IMG/VR virus record: IMGVR_UViG_3300044811_000044
Location: 1-42,325 of that record
Strand: one strand, 5' to 3'
DNA from: a virus
DNA: 42,325 nucleotides
Shown: positions 23,599 through 29,459 of the stretch, piece by piece
How positions within the stretch are numbered: the first letter of the stretch is position 1
Layout: every line of letters begins with the position of its first letter
The notes under the pieces: model-generated
Seen by the model: only the letters and a program-made list of their open reading frames with translations
The model's database searches: none
What the model was told of the DNA's origin: nothing
Made by a program: the position numbers and the translations under genes

Positions 23599-24185
23599 GG
23601 CGTTTTCCTCCACTCGGCTTGCATGCGTTCGAGGAAATCTCGCATGGCGAAAATCTGTTTCCTGAATTTACGTATCTCCTCTTCACCAATGTTGTCCAGA
23701 AACGCGCGGTAGTGCTTCGATAGCTCAGCGTGTCTTTCCTCGATTCGGCGAATCCATTTGCCAGCAGCGACAAGGAGCGAAACCACCTCCTCAATAGGTA
23801 CGTTCTCCGCGCTGAACGCGCTTTCGGCTTTCGGCGCGTGCTTGGCGATAATCTCGGCTAGGTTTTGCTCGATTTCTTCTCTCCTATAGGAATCGTATAG
23901 CGAATCAAAGCACGCGACAATTTCTTCAGAGCAAACTCTCGTCCACCCCTCCGGCTTGGCGGGCTGCGCTGCTCGGGCGGCCTCGGTGGTGGCATTCTTC
24001 ACGGCCCACAGAGCAGCAAGCCAACCGTCAATAAATGCTCTTTCAGCTACGCCCTTTGGGTGAAACTCGTATGCCATCCCGGTTCTCTCTAACTGCTTCC
24101 AGTGCTCTGCTGCCGCCCTCTTTCGGAATTCCTTGAACAGAATGTAGTGCTCAACCGCATCCGCTGCTTTTAGTTTGTCGCTCAT
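23595..24185 (-). CDS. Helical protein of unknown function
   Basis: A 196-residue, strongly helical protein (AVEHYILFKEFRKRAAAEHW, EIEQNLAEIIAKHAPKAESA, HYRAFLDNIGEEEIRKFRKQ). No enzymatic motif is seen. Its ATG overlaps the upstream stop and its stop overlaps the next start, both by four bases. Proteins of this size and composition occur among phage early accessory genes. The function is unknown. Confidence 0.6.
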   Translation of the reverse strand: MSDKLKAADAVEHYILFKEFRKRAAAEHWKQLERTGMAYEFHPKGVAERAFIDGWLAALWAVKNATTEAARAAQPAKPEGWTRVCSEEIVACFDSLYDSYRREEIEQNLAEIIAKHAPKAESAFSAENVPIEEVVSLLVAAGKWIRRIEERHAELSKHYRAFLDNIGEEEIRKFRKQIFAMRDFLERMQAEWRKTP

Positions 24186-24394
24186 GGCTTTTTCCAGTGG
24201 GTTGGGGTATAATAAACGTACATTGAGTCATCGGGGAAAAACCAAAGGCTTCGGCTCTCTGGCGTTCGTTGGTATCGCTTGAGCTGAGTCTCATTTCGCG
24301 TTCCGTCCTCATCCCAGATCTTGGTATCAACAACCTCACCGACTGGTGGCAAGGATTGGCGGCAATCTATCCATGGATTATTTTGCGTGTTCAT
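24182..24394 (-). CDS. DUF551-like small protein
   Basis: The ATG at 24394 overlaps the previous stop (ATGA) and has GGAGG upstream, so I prefer it to a longer reading. The 70 residues follow the DUF551 layout: W-I-x-x-x-x-x-L-P-x-x-G-x-x-V near the start (NPWIDCRQSLPPVGEVVDTK), and the ending YVYYTPTHWKKP. Such proteins are frequent in phage and prophage accessory regions and have no established role. Confidence 0.65.
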   Translation of the reverse strand: MNTQNNPWIDCRQSLPPVGEVVDTKIWDEDGTRNETQLKRYQRTPESRSLWFFPDDSMYVYYTPTHWKKP

Positions 24395-24603
24395 GTTCGT
24401 GCCGCCTCCGCGAGCAGTTCGATGAGCACGCGAGGATCGGGCCACACACACGGAGAATCACCGACAATCGGATGAATCTTAGGCGCCGGAACGTGGCCCT
24501 TGAGTGGGTCAAAGAGCGCGGCGGCGCGGACCAGGTTGCAGCATAGTAACAGGGTCGATAGAATCCCGAAGAGGAGACGTTTTTTGTTTTGATAGGCTTT
24601 CAT
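24391..24603 (-). CDS. Small exported protein
   Basis: From ATG at 24603 the protein is 70 residues, with a signal-peptide-like start: basic MKAYQNKKR, hydrophobic LLFGILSTLLLCCNLV, then a small-residue RAAA that could be the cleavage site. The mature part is short and Pro-rich (KGHVPAPKIHPIVGDSPCVW). A TTG at 24618 could extend it by five residues. It may reach the periplasm or inner membrane, and its role is unknown. Confidence 0.55.
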   Translation of the reverse strand: MKAYQNKKRLLFGILSTLLLCCNLVRAAALFDPLKGHVPAPKIHPIVGDSPCVWPDPRVLIELLAEAART

Positions 24604-24642
24604 GATAGCTTTAGGCAAGCTGAGTACCGTTTTTCTCGGGTT

Positions 24643-25077
24643 TTACCCGCCGTTCTGGACTTCGTCTGATAGTTTTGGGCTACCTATGGCCTTTTCGTCA
24701 AGACCGTGAGCCTCTTCCCATGATAACTTCTCCATGGATGAGGAGTAAAGCCAGCCCCTTAGGTGGCGGACGAGTTCTAAGACCTGTCTACGGGTCAATA
24801 CCGCCCTGGTATCGAATGTAACCTCGTCGGGGAAAGGAAAAGCAACAAACCCCGTCTTTTGTACGGTTTTGATGCCTAGAGCCTTTGCATCTCTGGCCTG
24901 CAGCTTCGGCTTTGCCTTTTCGGCCCCGATCGCAATCCCCATACCATTTTCGGAATAAGCCAGTGTTACGGACTGGACGACGCATGGCACGCCGAGGGCG
25001 TCTTTGAATCTTACGAGCTCAAGTCCCCGGGAGGACTTCGCGACTTTACCTAGACCGTTGGTCGGTGGAGTTATCAT
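24643..25077 (-). CDS. Conserved small phage protein with F-K-D-x-x-G-x-x-C opening
   Basis: I take the ATG at 25077, which has AGGG nine bases upstream and lies in the repeated motif CCGATGATAACT. The 144 residues contain RFKDALGVPCVVQSVTLAYS and a later LTRRQVLELVRHLRGWL helix. This matches a common small phage family in which an F-x-D-x-x-G-x-x-C strand precedes an enzyme-like or ligand-binding fold and a final helix. No function is known. It is the first gene of the leftward unit, so the promoter should lie in the 25078..26131 region. Confidence 0.6.
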   Translation of the reverse strand: MITPPTNGLGKVAKSSRGLELVRFKDALGVPCVVQSVTLAYSENGMGIAIGAEKAKPKLQARDAKALGIKTVQKTGFVAFPFPDEVTFDTRAVLTRRQVLELVRHLRGWLYSSSMEKLSWEEAHGLDEKAIGSPKLSDEVQNGG

Positions 25078-25141
25078 CGGCATCATCCCTGACGGGATAC
25101 GCGCTCTCGCGCAAGTCTGAAGAGAGCTGAGGATCACGGTT

Positions 25142-25465
25142 CGTGGACACCTGCGGGCGCACCTCACCCATTGCTGGGTAAGGGCGAGAGAAGCGCAAGG
25201 CTCCCGGACTGTGGTCTCGCGTATGCCCCGTAGCTAGTGACCCCCACGGCGTGTCCACGTTTCAAGGGTGAAAAAGGAACACACGGAAAGCTCCGGGGCG
25301 CTCTGCCTCCTCGAAGGGGCGTCTCTGCGTTTCCCTCCGTGTGCTCTTGTTTCGTTGCTACGGTCCTCACGGCCTTTCGGCCAGACAGATTTCAGCCCGC
25401 TTGGAATTGAGAAGCACTGAGGAGAAACGGTAGCCGGCTCCGCAAACCGACCCTTGCGCACAAGG
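25142..25465 (-). ncRNA. Candidate structured RNA (hairpin cluster with GNRA/UNCG loops)
   Basis: Read on the minus strand, several stems close on favoured RNA tetraloops: ACCCA-GCAA-TGGGT (25166-25179), GGCC-GAAA-GGCC (25371-25382) and CCTTG-TGCG-CAAGG (25452-25465). Other stems are CACACGGA with TCCGTGTG (25280/25336), GCCTC with GGGGC (25305/25316) and a 9-bp closing pair CGTGGACAC with GTGTCCACG (25142/25251). The loop bias is on one strand only, which suggests a minus-strand RNA. No known family was identified, and no promoter was found. Confidence 0.35.
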
Positions 25466-25632
25466 CGGAGGTTTCGGCGGTGAGCTTAATCCGGCCATGA
25501 ACTCACATCACGTCCCGTTTCTCATCAGTGCCGCCCTGCTGTTCGACAGCGCGGACACCGTACTATTCCCACCGTGCGGGCCGGAGCCTTCGGGTGCGGG
25601 GTTCTGGTTGTTATCTCGCGGTGCCAGTTCGA

Positions 25633-25740
25633 CGAAACGCTTTAGGACGTTGAGCCAGCTCTCTCACGTCGTGCCCCTGGCTGTCAAACTGAAAAACCCC
25701 CGCACCTTTCGGCGCGAGGGTCTTCAGCTAAAGCGTTTCG
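25633..25740 (-). ncRNA. Candidate three-way-junction RNA
   Basis: The ends are a perfect 13-bp inverted repeat (CGAAACGCTTTAG at 25633, CTAAAGCGTTTCG at 25728). Inside are two more stems: AGCCAG with CTGGCT (25653/25677) and the hairpin at 25696-25721 with a GAAA loop on the minus strand. Together they can fold into a three-way junction. The inner GAAA hairpin also looks like a terminator, so this could be an attenuator instead of a stable RNA. Confidence 0.35.
25692..25722 (-). terminator. Intrinsic terminator on the minus strand inside the intergenic region
   Basis: On the minus strand, ACCCTCGCGCC-GAAA-GGTGCGGGGGT (two mismatches) is followed by TTTTTCAG. It has no gene immediately upstream on that strand, so it either ends a short non-coding transcript starting between about 25750 and 26130 or acts as an attenuator for the leftward unit. 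Confidence 0.6.
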
Positions 25741-25749
25741 GAAAACTCT

Positions 25750-25782
25750 GTTCAAACGCACACCGGTGTTCAGTTGAACACA
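25750..25782. promoter_or_regulatory. Operator-like palindrome cluster
   Basis: GTGTTCA-GT-TGAACAC (25766-25781) is a perfect 7-bp inverted repeat. It overlaps the 10-bp palindrome ACACCGGTGT (25760-25769), and a further half-site, GTTCAA, sits at 25750. Such clustered dyads between divergent genes are typical repressor sites. No repressor gene was recognised. Confidence 0.4.
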
Positions 25783-25998
25783 AGCCCAAAACTGACCGCG
25801 TAGTCTTTCTCCCTAGGGCTATAGAGGGGAAATCAGGGCTTTCTTTTTTTAACTTCTCGTGTTACCGCAGGTGGTCTTCAGACGAATGAAGCACTCGATC
25901 AGCCTCCGGGGAGGCCAGGGAATGCCGCACGTTGGAGCAGACTCGCCACCCGGAGGCCCTATTTAAAAAAGTAGGCCGAGCCCGCGGTGAGACGAGCC

Positions 25999-26034
25999 CG
26001 GCTGATGATAACAGCCCGGAAGCGAGTATCGCTT
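25999..26034. repeat. Pair of short hairpins next to the rightward unit
   Basis: GGCTG-ATGATAA-CAGCC (26000-26016) presents the ATGATAAC motif in its loop. AAGCGA-GTA-TCGCTT (26020-26034) is a 6-bp perfect stem with a 3-nt loop. Both lie about 100 bases before the first gene of the rightward unit. They may be protein-binding or RNA elements. Confidence 0.4.
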
Positions 26035-26131
26035 GCGCAATTTGGCGCCTCTACGGGTTGCATGAAGGTGTAGGGTATAGCGCTCAATTGTCGAGAGCTG
26101 GAGAAAATCAAATTGCTATCCCTCCAAAAAA

Positions 26132-26425
26132 GTGACTCGCTCTCGGCCGATGATAACTACTACGGCCCCCAAGCCGGAGAACGCGGGAGCGTTCACGGAT
26201 AAACTAATCGTGGCACTCGCGGAGTGCGCTCAATACCTCAAAGAGGATCAAACGCCAAAGGCCCAGGCCTTGCGGGACAGGGCAATCGATCTGATCACCG
26301 TTTGGATGCTGTCGGTCTACCAGGAGGACAACGCCTTGAAGTCTCCTTTGCCGAAGGTTCCGACAGCAAGCGGTCCAGAAGTCAGGGAGAAGCTGATGAG
26401 CTACATTCTGGGAGGGAAATCATGA
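26132..26425 (+). CDS. Small unknown protein, first gene of the rightward unit
   Basis: The frame begins at a GTG at 26132, but the ATG at 26150 (MITTTAPKPENAGAF), which lies in the CCGATGATAACT motif, may be the real start. No Shine-Dalgarno is visible for either. The product has about 97 residues with a helical core (TDKLIVALAECAQYLKEDQT, AQALRDRAIDLITVWM). No family is recognised. The stop overlaps the next ATG (ATGA). Confidence 0.6.
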   Translation: MTRSRPMITTTAPKPENAGAFTDKLIVALAECAQYLKEDQTPKAQALRDRAIDLITVWMLSVYQEDNALKSPLPKVPTASGPEVREKLMSYILGGKS

Positions 26426-26571
26426 GCGCTTACACCGTAGTCTCAGCGTTCCTCATTCTGATGATCCTACTCGCGGTCGCGAACGAGTTCCGGCGATGGC
26501 AGCGCATCCGGGAGCGCAATAGGCGGCTCGGAGAGCGACTCGCCAAGCTGGACGGCGGCCGGCATTATTAG
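26422..26571 (+). CDS. 49-residue single-pass membrane protein
   Basis: The ATG at 26422 has GGAGGGAAATC just upstream and overlaps the previous stop (ATGA). The 49 residues are a hydrophobic N-terminal helix (YTVVSAFLILMILLAVANEF) followed by a strongly basic tail (RRWQRIRERNRRLGERLAKL). It is probably an inner-membrane peptide with the charged part in the cytoplasm. It could be a holin-type or superinfection-type peptide; neither can be proven. Confidence 0.6.
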   Translation: MSAYTVVSAFLILMILLAVANEFRRWQRIRERNRRLGERLAKLDGGRHY

Positions 26572-26574
26572 GCG

Positions 26575-27255
26575 ATGGACACCCCACAGCAAATCACCCT
26601 GGGCCAGGTGCTGGAGTTAGAGCCCGGCCAGAACGGTTCGAAGACCTACGTAAACGACGAGTTTGACGCGATCGTCGAAGTCGTGGAGGAGAAAAAGTCC
26701 AGGACGAGCGGCAAGGCCTTCTGGATCACTCAACTCGTGGATCCGCACAACTCACGGATCGCGCTCGAGTGCGCATTCTTTCGCAACCCTGGCCAGTATA
26801 ACGGCAAGGTGTGCCACTTCGCCGGCGGAGGAATGACCCGCGAGGAATACAACGGCAAACAGAAGCTTGGCCTAGGACGAGACACGAAAGTCCAAATCGT
26901 GGGTAAAGCTCCACAGTCAGCACCGGCGCAGTCGAACGGAAATGGGGCTGGGACGCACGAAAGCGGCCGACCCCAGCCTCAGATACCCCCCGCGGCTCAA
27001 AGTGCGTCATTTACGGCCCGGGCTGTCGTTGAGGCGCTATCCATTATCAAGTCTGAGGGTGTAGTCGATTATCACTCCGGGGAGTTCGCCCCGATCCTCC
27101 ACACGCTGGCCAGCGACATTCTCCGCGTTCACAATTGGCTAGAGGACGGGAAACTGGCACCCGCCACGGGATCTCCTCCTAGCCAATCGACCCCGCCTCC
27201 CGACGATAGACCCGTCGGAAACCGGCCGCCGATCGACGAGGATGTTCCATTCTAA
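26575..27255 (+). CDS. Single-stranded DNA-binding-like protein
   Basis: A 226-residue protein. Residues about 7-112 are a beta-rich segment compatible with an OB-fold (FDAIVEVVEEKKSRTSGKAF, RIALECAFFRNPGQYNGKVC). A Pro/Gln-rich linker, a small helical part and an acidic C-terminal end, IDEDVPF, follow. The last residues mimic the DDDIPF tail through which bacterial SSB recruits replication and repair partners. It probably coats single-stranded DNA near the primase-helicase. The OB assignment is by composition and tail, not by a clear match. Confidence 0.6.
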   Translation: MDTPQQITLGQVLELEPGQNGSKTYVNDEFDAIVEVVEEKKSRTSGKAFWITQLVDPHNSRIALECAFFRNPGQYNGKVCHFAGGGMTREEYNGKQKLGLGRDTKVQIVGKAPQSAPAQSNGNGAGTHESGRPQPQIPPAAQSASFTARAVVEALSIIKSEGVVDYHSGEFAPILHTLASDILRVHNWLEDGKLAPATGSPPSQSTPPPDDRPVGNRPPIDEDVPF

Positions 27256-27285
27256 CCTTTCCGCTAGTCAACCTAAACACACAAA

Positions 27286-27576
27286 ATGAAAGATGTCATA
27301 ATCCGAACTCGTTCGGCCGGCGTATTCGCTGGCCAATTAGCTACGTTTGAAAATCAAACCGCCGTTCTCAAAAATGCCCGCCGGCTCTGGTATTGGTCCG
27401 GCGCTGCGTCTCTTAGCGAACTTTCGGTTCTCGGTGTTAAAAAGCCGAAAGAATGCAAGTTCCCAATCGCTGTCGAAGAGGTCATTTTGCCCGAGGTGAT
27501 CGAAATTCTTCCGCTCACTCCGAAGGCGCGCGATTCCATCGCAGCCGTGAAGGTTTGGTCAGCCAACGATGAGTAA
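27286..27576 (+). CDS. DUF6948-like protein
   Basis: The 96 residues match a common phage pattern: VIIRTRSAGVFAGQL, then NARRLWYWSGAASLSELSVL, then KECKFPIAVEEVIL and a C-terminal LTPKARDSIAAVKVW. Members are often followed by a glycine-repeat frame, as here. The fold looks like a short beta-sandwich with a Trp-rich loop. No biochemical role is known. The next gene starts eight bases before this stop. Confidence 0.7.
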   Translation: MKDVIIRTRSAGVFAGQLATFENQTAVLKNARRLWYWSGAASLSELSVLGVKKPKECKFPIAVEEVILPEVIEILPLTPKARDSIAAVKVWSANDE

Positions 27577-27805
27577 GGCTTCGAAGTCAACTGATGGCTC
27601 TGGCTATGGCTATGGCTATGGCGATGGCGATGGCTCTGGCTATGGCTCTGGCGATGGCTCTGGCTCTGGCTATGGCTATGGCTATGGCTTTGGCTATGGC
27701 TTTGGCTCTGGCTCTGGCGATGGCGATGGCTCTGGCTATGGCTATGGCTATGGCGATGGCGATGGCTCTGGCTATGGCTCTGGCGATGGCTCTGGCGATG
27801 GCTAA
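27569..27805 (+). CDS. Gly-X repeat protein (Tyr/Ser/Asp/Phe)
   Basis: After MSKASKST the protein is a run of 35 dipeptides X-G, where X is Tyr, Ser, Asp or Phe. A 24-residue block is repeated at residues 9-32 and 53-76. It probably forms a flexible or adhesive low-complexity chain. The start overlaps the DUF6948-like stop, so the two are likely coupled. The same pairing occurs in other phages, which supports expression despite the extreme composition. The other frames over this repeat are also open, by chance of the hexamer. Confidence 0.6.
   Translation: MSKASKSTDGSGYGYGYGDGDGSGYGSGDGSGSGYGYGYGFGYGFGSGSGDGDGSGYGYGYGDGDGSGYGSGDGSGDG
27593..27803. repeat. Hexanucleotide tandem repeat with an internal 72-bp duplication
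   Basis: About 35 units of GGC followed by TCT, TAT, GAT or TTT, equivalent to a degenerate 6-bp unit. A 72-bp block is repeated at 27593-27664 and 27725-27796. All length changes in 6-bp steps keep the frame of the Gly-X gene, so the array can shrink or grow without breaking it. Confidence 0.85.
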
Positions 27806-27811
27806 AAATTT

Positions 27812-27847
27812 CAAGAAGGTCATCCGCCCCGGATGACCTTCTTTTTT
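27812..27847 (+). terminator. Intrinsic terminator after the Gly-X repeat gene
   Basis: A 13-bp perfect stem (AAGAAGGTCATCC at 27813-27825, GGATGACCTTCTT at 27831-27843) has a GCCCC loop and then a T-run on the plus strand. It lies inside the rightward unit, so downstream replication genes need another promoter or read-through. Confidence 0.9.
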
Positions 27848-27882
27848 CCTCAATCCTCTCCCTATATTTTTGCTGAAACCAA

Positions 27883-28458
27883 ATGAAAAAACTAACGAAG
27901 GCCGATGCGGCCCTAAAGATCATCGAAATCGTTCGGGACGATAAATACGTCTCGTTCAAGTACAACACGAGCGACCTCGCGGTCCAGGAGTACTCCGTCA
28001 AATTCATCGAGCAACCGACGCCGGAGTTCGATACTGCCCTGCAAAAGCTGGCACTCACGGCCTGCGGGATCCTAGAATATGGCGACCCGGAGGGAATAAC
28101 GGTAGTTTCCCTCACGATCCGCCGCACGAAGTCAGGAACGAAGTCAGCAATCATCGGCTTTTACAAAGCCCTGGCCTCTGTCGACAACCCCCACCTGATG
28201 GAAACCCCACAGTTCCGCGTGGATCAGCCAGCCGAGAACGAGCAGGGTGTCCGCCAGTGCATCGAAAGGGACGCTCAAGACATCTTCAAGATGATCGAGC
28301 TTGCCAAGGCCTACATTGCCGGCGAACGCCTCCAGACGCTTCTGCCGCTCGTCGAAGAGGGTGAGGACGAGGATGGCGAGCGCGCTCCGACCGAGGAAGA
28401 GATGGAAAAGACCAAGGGTCGGAAACTGCGCTTTGACGCGGAGGCGACCGCGTCATGA
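27883..28458 (+). CDS. Conserved phage protein, replication region
   Basis: A 191-residue protein with an alpha/beta N-terminal part (KKLTKADAALKIIEIVRDDK, EYSVKFIEQPTPEFDTALQK, ITVVSLTIRRTKSGTKSAII) and a charged acidic C-terminal tail (EEGEDEDGERAPTEEEMEKT). Proteins of this outline are common in phage replication clusters, but no function is assigned. It is probably the first gene of a second rightward transcript after the terminator at 27812. Confidence 0.6.
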   Translation: MKKLTKADAALKIIEIVRDDKYVSFKYNTSDLAVQEYSVKFIEQPTPEFDTALQKLALTACGILEYGDPEGITVVSLTIRRTKSGTKSAIIGFYKALASVDNPHLMETPQFRVDQPAENEQGVRQCIERDAQDIFKMIELAKAYIAGERLQTLLPLVEEGEDEDGERAPTEEEMEKTKGRKLRFDAEATAS

Positions 28459-28793
28459 GTACCCGACGCGGCGCCGGCATTCCTCACAAGCTTTCCGACA
28501 AGGACGGCAACAAATACGACTTCGACAAAAACACGGTTAACGGAATTCCTCCACTCGAAGTGGGCGACGTCTTCTTTTACCGCGGGAAGGGTTCCCCCGC
28601 GGCTACGGTCACGAAAGTCCGGGTGCGCGACATTCAAGGCCGGATGGCGCTCCTCGACCAGCTCTCGGCCAGCGAAGAGAGCGACTTCGTTGCTCAGATG
28701 TGGGTCGACCTCACGCGCGTCGAGGTCGTCCAGCGTATTGAACTCAAGATTGCTCCAATCCAGCTGCTACCGCCTAGCGCCGAGATCGATTGA
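28455..28793 (+). CDS. Small unknown protein
   Basis: A 112-residue protein with a basic start (MSTRRGAGIPHKLSDKDGNK) and a beta-rich core (EVGDVFFYRGKGSPAATVTK, RDIQGRMALLDQLSASEESD). No family is recognised. The ATG overlaps the upstream stop (ATGA) and the stop overlaps the next TTG start. Confidence 0.55.
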   Translation: MSTRRGAGIPHKLSDKDGNKYDFDKNTVNGIPPLEVGDVFFYRGKGSPAATVTKVRVRDIQGRMALLDQLSASEESDFVAQMWVDLTRVEVVQRIELKIAPIQLLPPSAEID

Positions 28794-29071
28794 AAACGCT
28801 TACCCTGCATCTCAAGGCCGAATACTTCGACCAAGTGGCACGCGGTGTGAAGGTTTTCGAGTATCGGTCAGCCACGCCCTATTGGAACAAGCGCCTTGAT
28901 CCTGAGCGCGTGACTTATGATGAGATTCACCTCCTGAATGGCTACCCGAGCCAGGATAACGTCGAAGCGCGGTTAATCTTTCCATGGCACGGCGCCTATA
29001 TGGATACGATTACTCACCCGCACTTCGGCGCTACTCCGTGCGACCTGTGGGTAATTCCGCTCAAGGCGTAG
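28790..29071 (+). CDS. ASCH-domain-like protein
   Basis: The start is TTG at 28790, overlapping the previous stop (TTGA). The 93 residues have the pattern of small phage ASCH proteins: LTLHLKAEYFDQVARGVKVF, EYRSATPYWNKRL, IHLLNGYPSQDN, then HPHFGATPCDLWVIPL. ASCH domains are beta-barrels related to PUA and are thought to bind RNA or modified nucleotides. Its partner here is unknown. Confidence 0.7.
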   Translation: MKTLTLHLKAEYFDQVARGVKVFEYRSATPYWNKRLDPERVTYDEIHLLNGYPSQDNVEARLIFPWHGAYMDTITHPHFGATPCDLWVIPLKA

Positions 29072-29076
29072 GTGAA

Positions 29077-29109
29077 ACCACTGTCGGCGCTCAGTGGTGG
29101 GCCCGACAG
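29077..29109 (+). promoter_or_regulatory. Two mutually exclusive hairpins before a small gene
   Basis: ACCACTG (29077-29083) can pair with CAGTGGT (29092-29098). The overlapping CTGTCGG (29081-29087) can pair instead with CCGACAG (29103-29109). Only one can form at a time. They lie in the gap before the gene at 29145, so they may switch transcription or translation. Confidence 0.45.
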
Positions 29110-29144
29110 ACACTTTCAAAGCTATCTGCTAGATTCTGTCTGCC

Positions 29145-29459
29145 ATGGATGATGATAACCAGTTGGTGCCGGTGGACCCATTCCACGGGTATTTGGACGA
29201 CATGTCCGCCGTAGCTATCCGGAATCTCCCGGACTATTTCGAGTTTGAGGTGCTTGAGCGCTGGTTTAGCGACCAGACCCAACTCTCATTTCGACAGTCC
29301 GCCGAAGATCTCATGGAGTTTTGTGATATTGCGCGGCATGAAGGCTACGATGTCCACGTCTGGGCTTCTCAGGGAGAACTCCAGCGCACGTTTCGCTTCA
29401 AGCGGCGCCCAAAGGCTCAAAAAGAGGGTCGCATCGACGAGGGCGCTATCGACATATGA
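29145..29459 (+). CDS. Small acidic protein before the primase-helicase
   Basis: A 104-residue protein starting MDDDNQLVPVDPFHGYLDDM, with a helical centre (EVLERWFSDQTQLSFRQSAE) and a basic tail (RFKRRPKAQKEGRIDEGA). No family is recognised. Its stop overlaps the primase-helicase ATG by four bases (ATGA), suggesting an accessory replication role. Confidence 0.55.
   Translation: MDDDNQLVPVDPFHGYLDDMSAVAIRNLPDYFEFEVLERWFSDQTQLSFRQSAEDLMEFCDIARHEGYDVHVWASQGELQRTFRFKRRPKAQKEGRIDEGAIDI

Larger units (their letters stand above)
25078..26131. other. Gene-poor, hairpin-dense intergenic region between divergent units
   Basis: This 1,054-bp stretch separates the leftward (25077) and rightward (26132) units. 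The open frames crossing it have no recognisable domain, no coupling to neighbours and poor composition. It contains many perfect stems: 25142/25251, 25166, 25280/25336, 25305, 25371, 25452, 25633/25728, 25696, 25766, 25901, 26000 and 26020. It also holds an operator-like cluster and one minus-strand terminator. It must include promoters for both units and may include a replication origin and structured RNA. Confidence 0.75.

Noticed and set aside
25818-25835. T7/SP6-like promoter core CTATAGAGGGGA
   Set aside because: Single occurrence, no phage RNA polymerase in the genome, and no repeated consensus elsewhere.
25806-25852. Plus-strand terminator ending in the T-run at 25844
   Set aside because: The AGGGCT copies are direct, not inverted, and the nearest stem is too far from the T-run.
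25497-25889. 130-residue plus-strand frame in the intergenic region
   Set aside because: No recognisable motif, no Shine-Dalgarno, poor composition, and it crosses the hairpins and operator-like palindromes.
26070-26128. tRNA-like stretch (GGGTATAGCGCTC...GAGC...TATCCCTCCA)
   Set aside because: A D-arm-like part and a CCA-like end are visible, but there is no anticodon arm and no T-stem pairing. At most it is a remnant or chance.
27354-28154. Long minus-strand frame rich in Ser/His/Gln/Arg, and plus-strand Ala-Met/Ala-Leu frames
   Set aside because: These are shadows of the hexamer repeat, which lacks stops in the other frames. The DUF6948-like and Gly-X frames explain the region.
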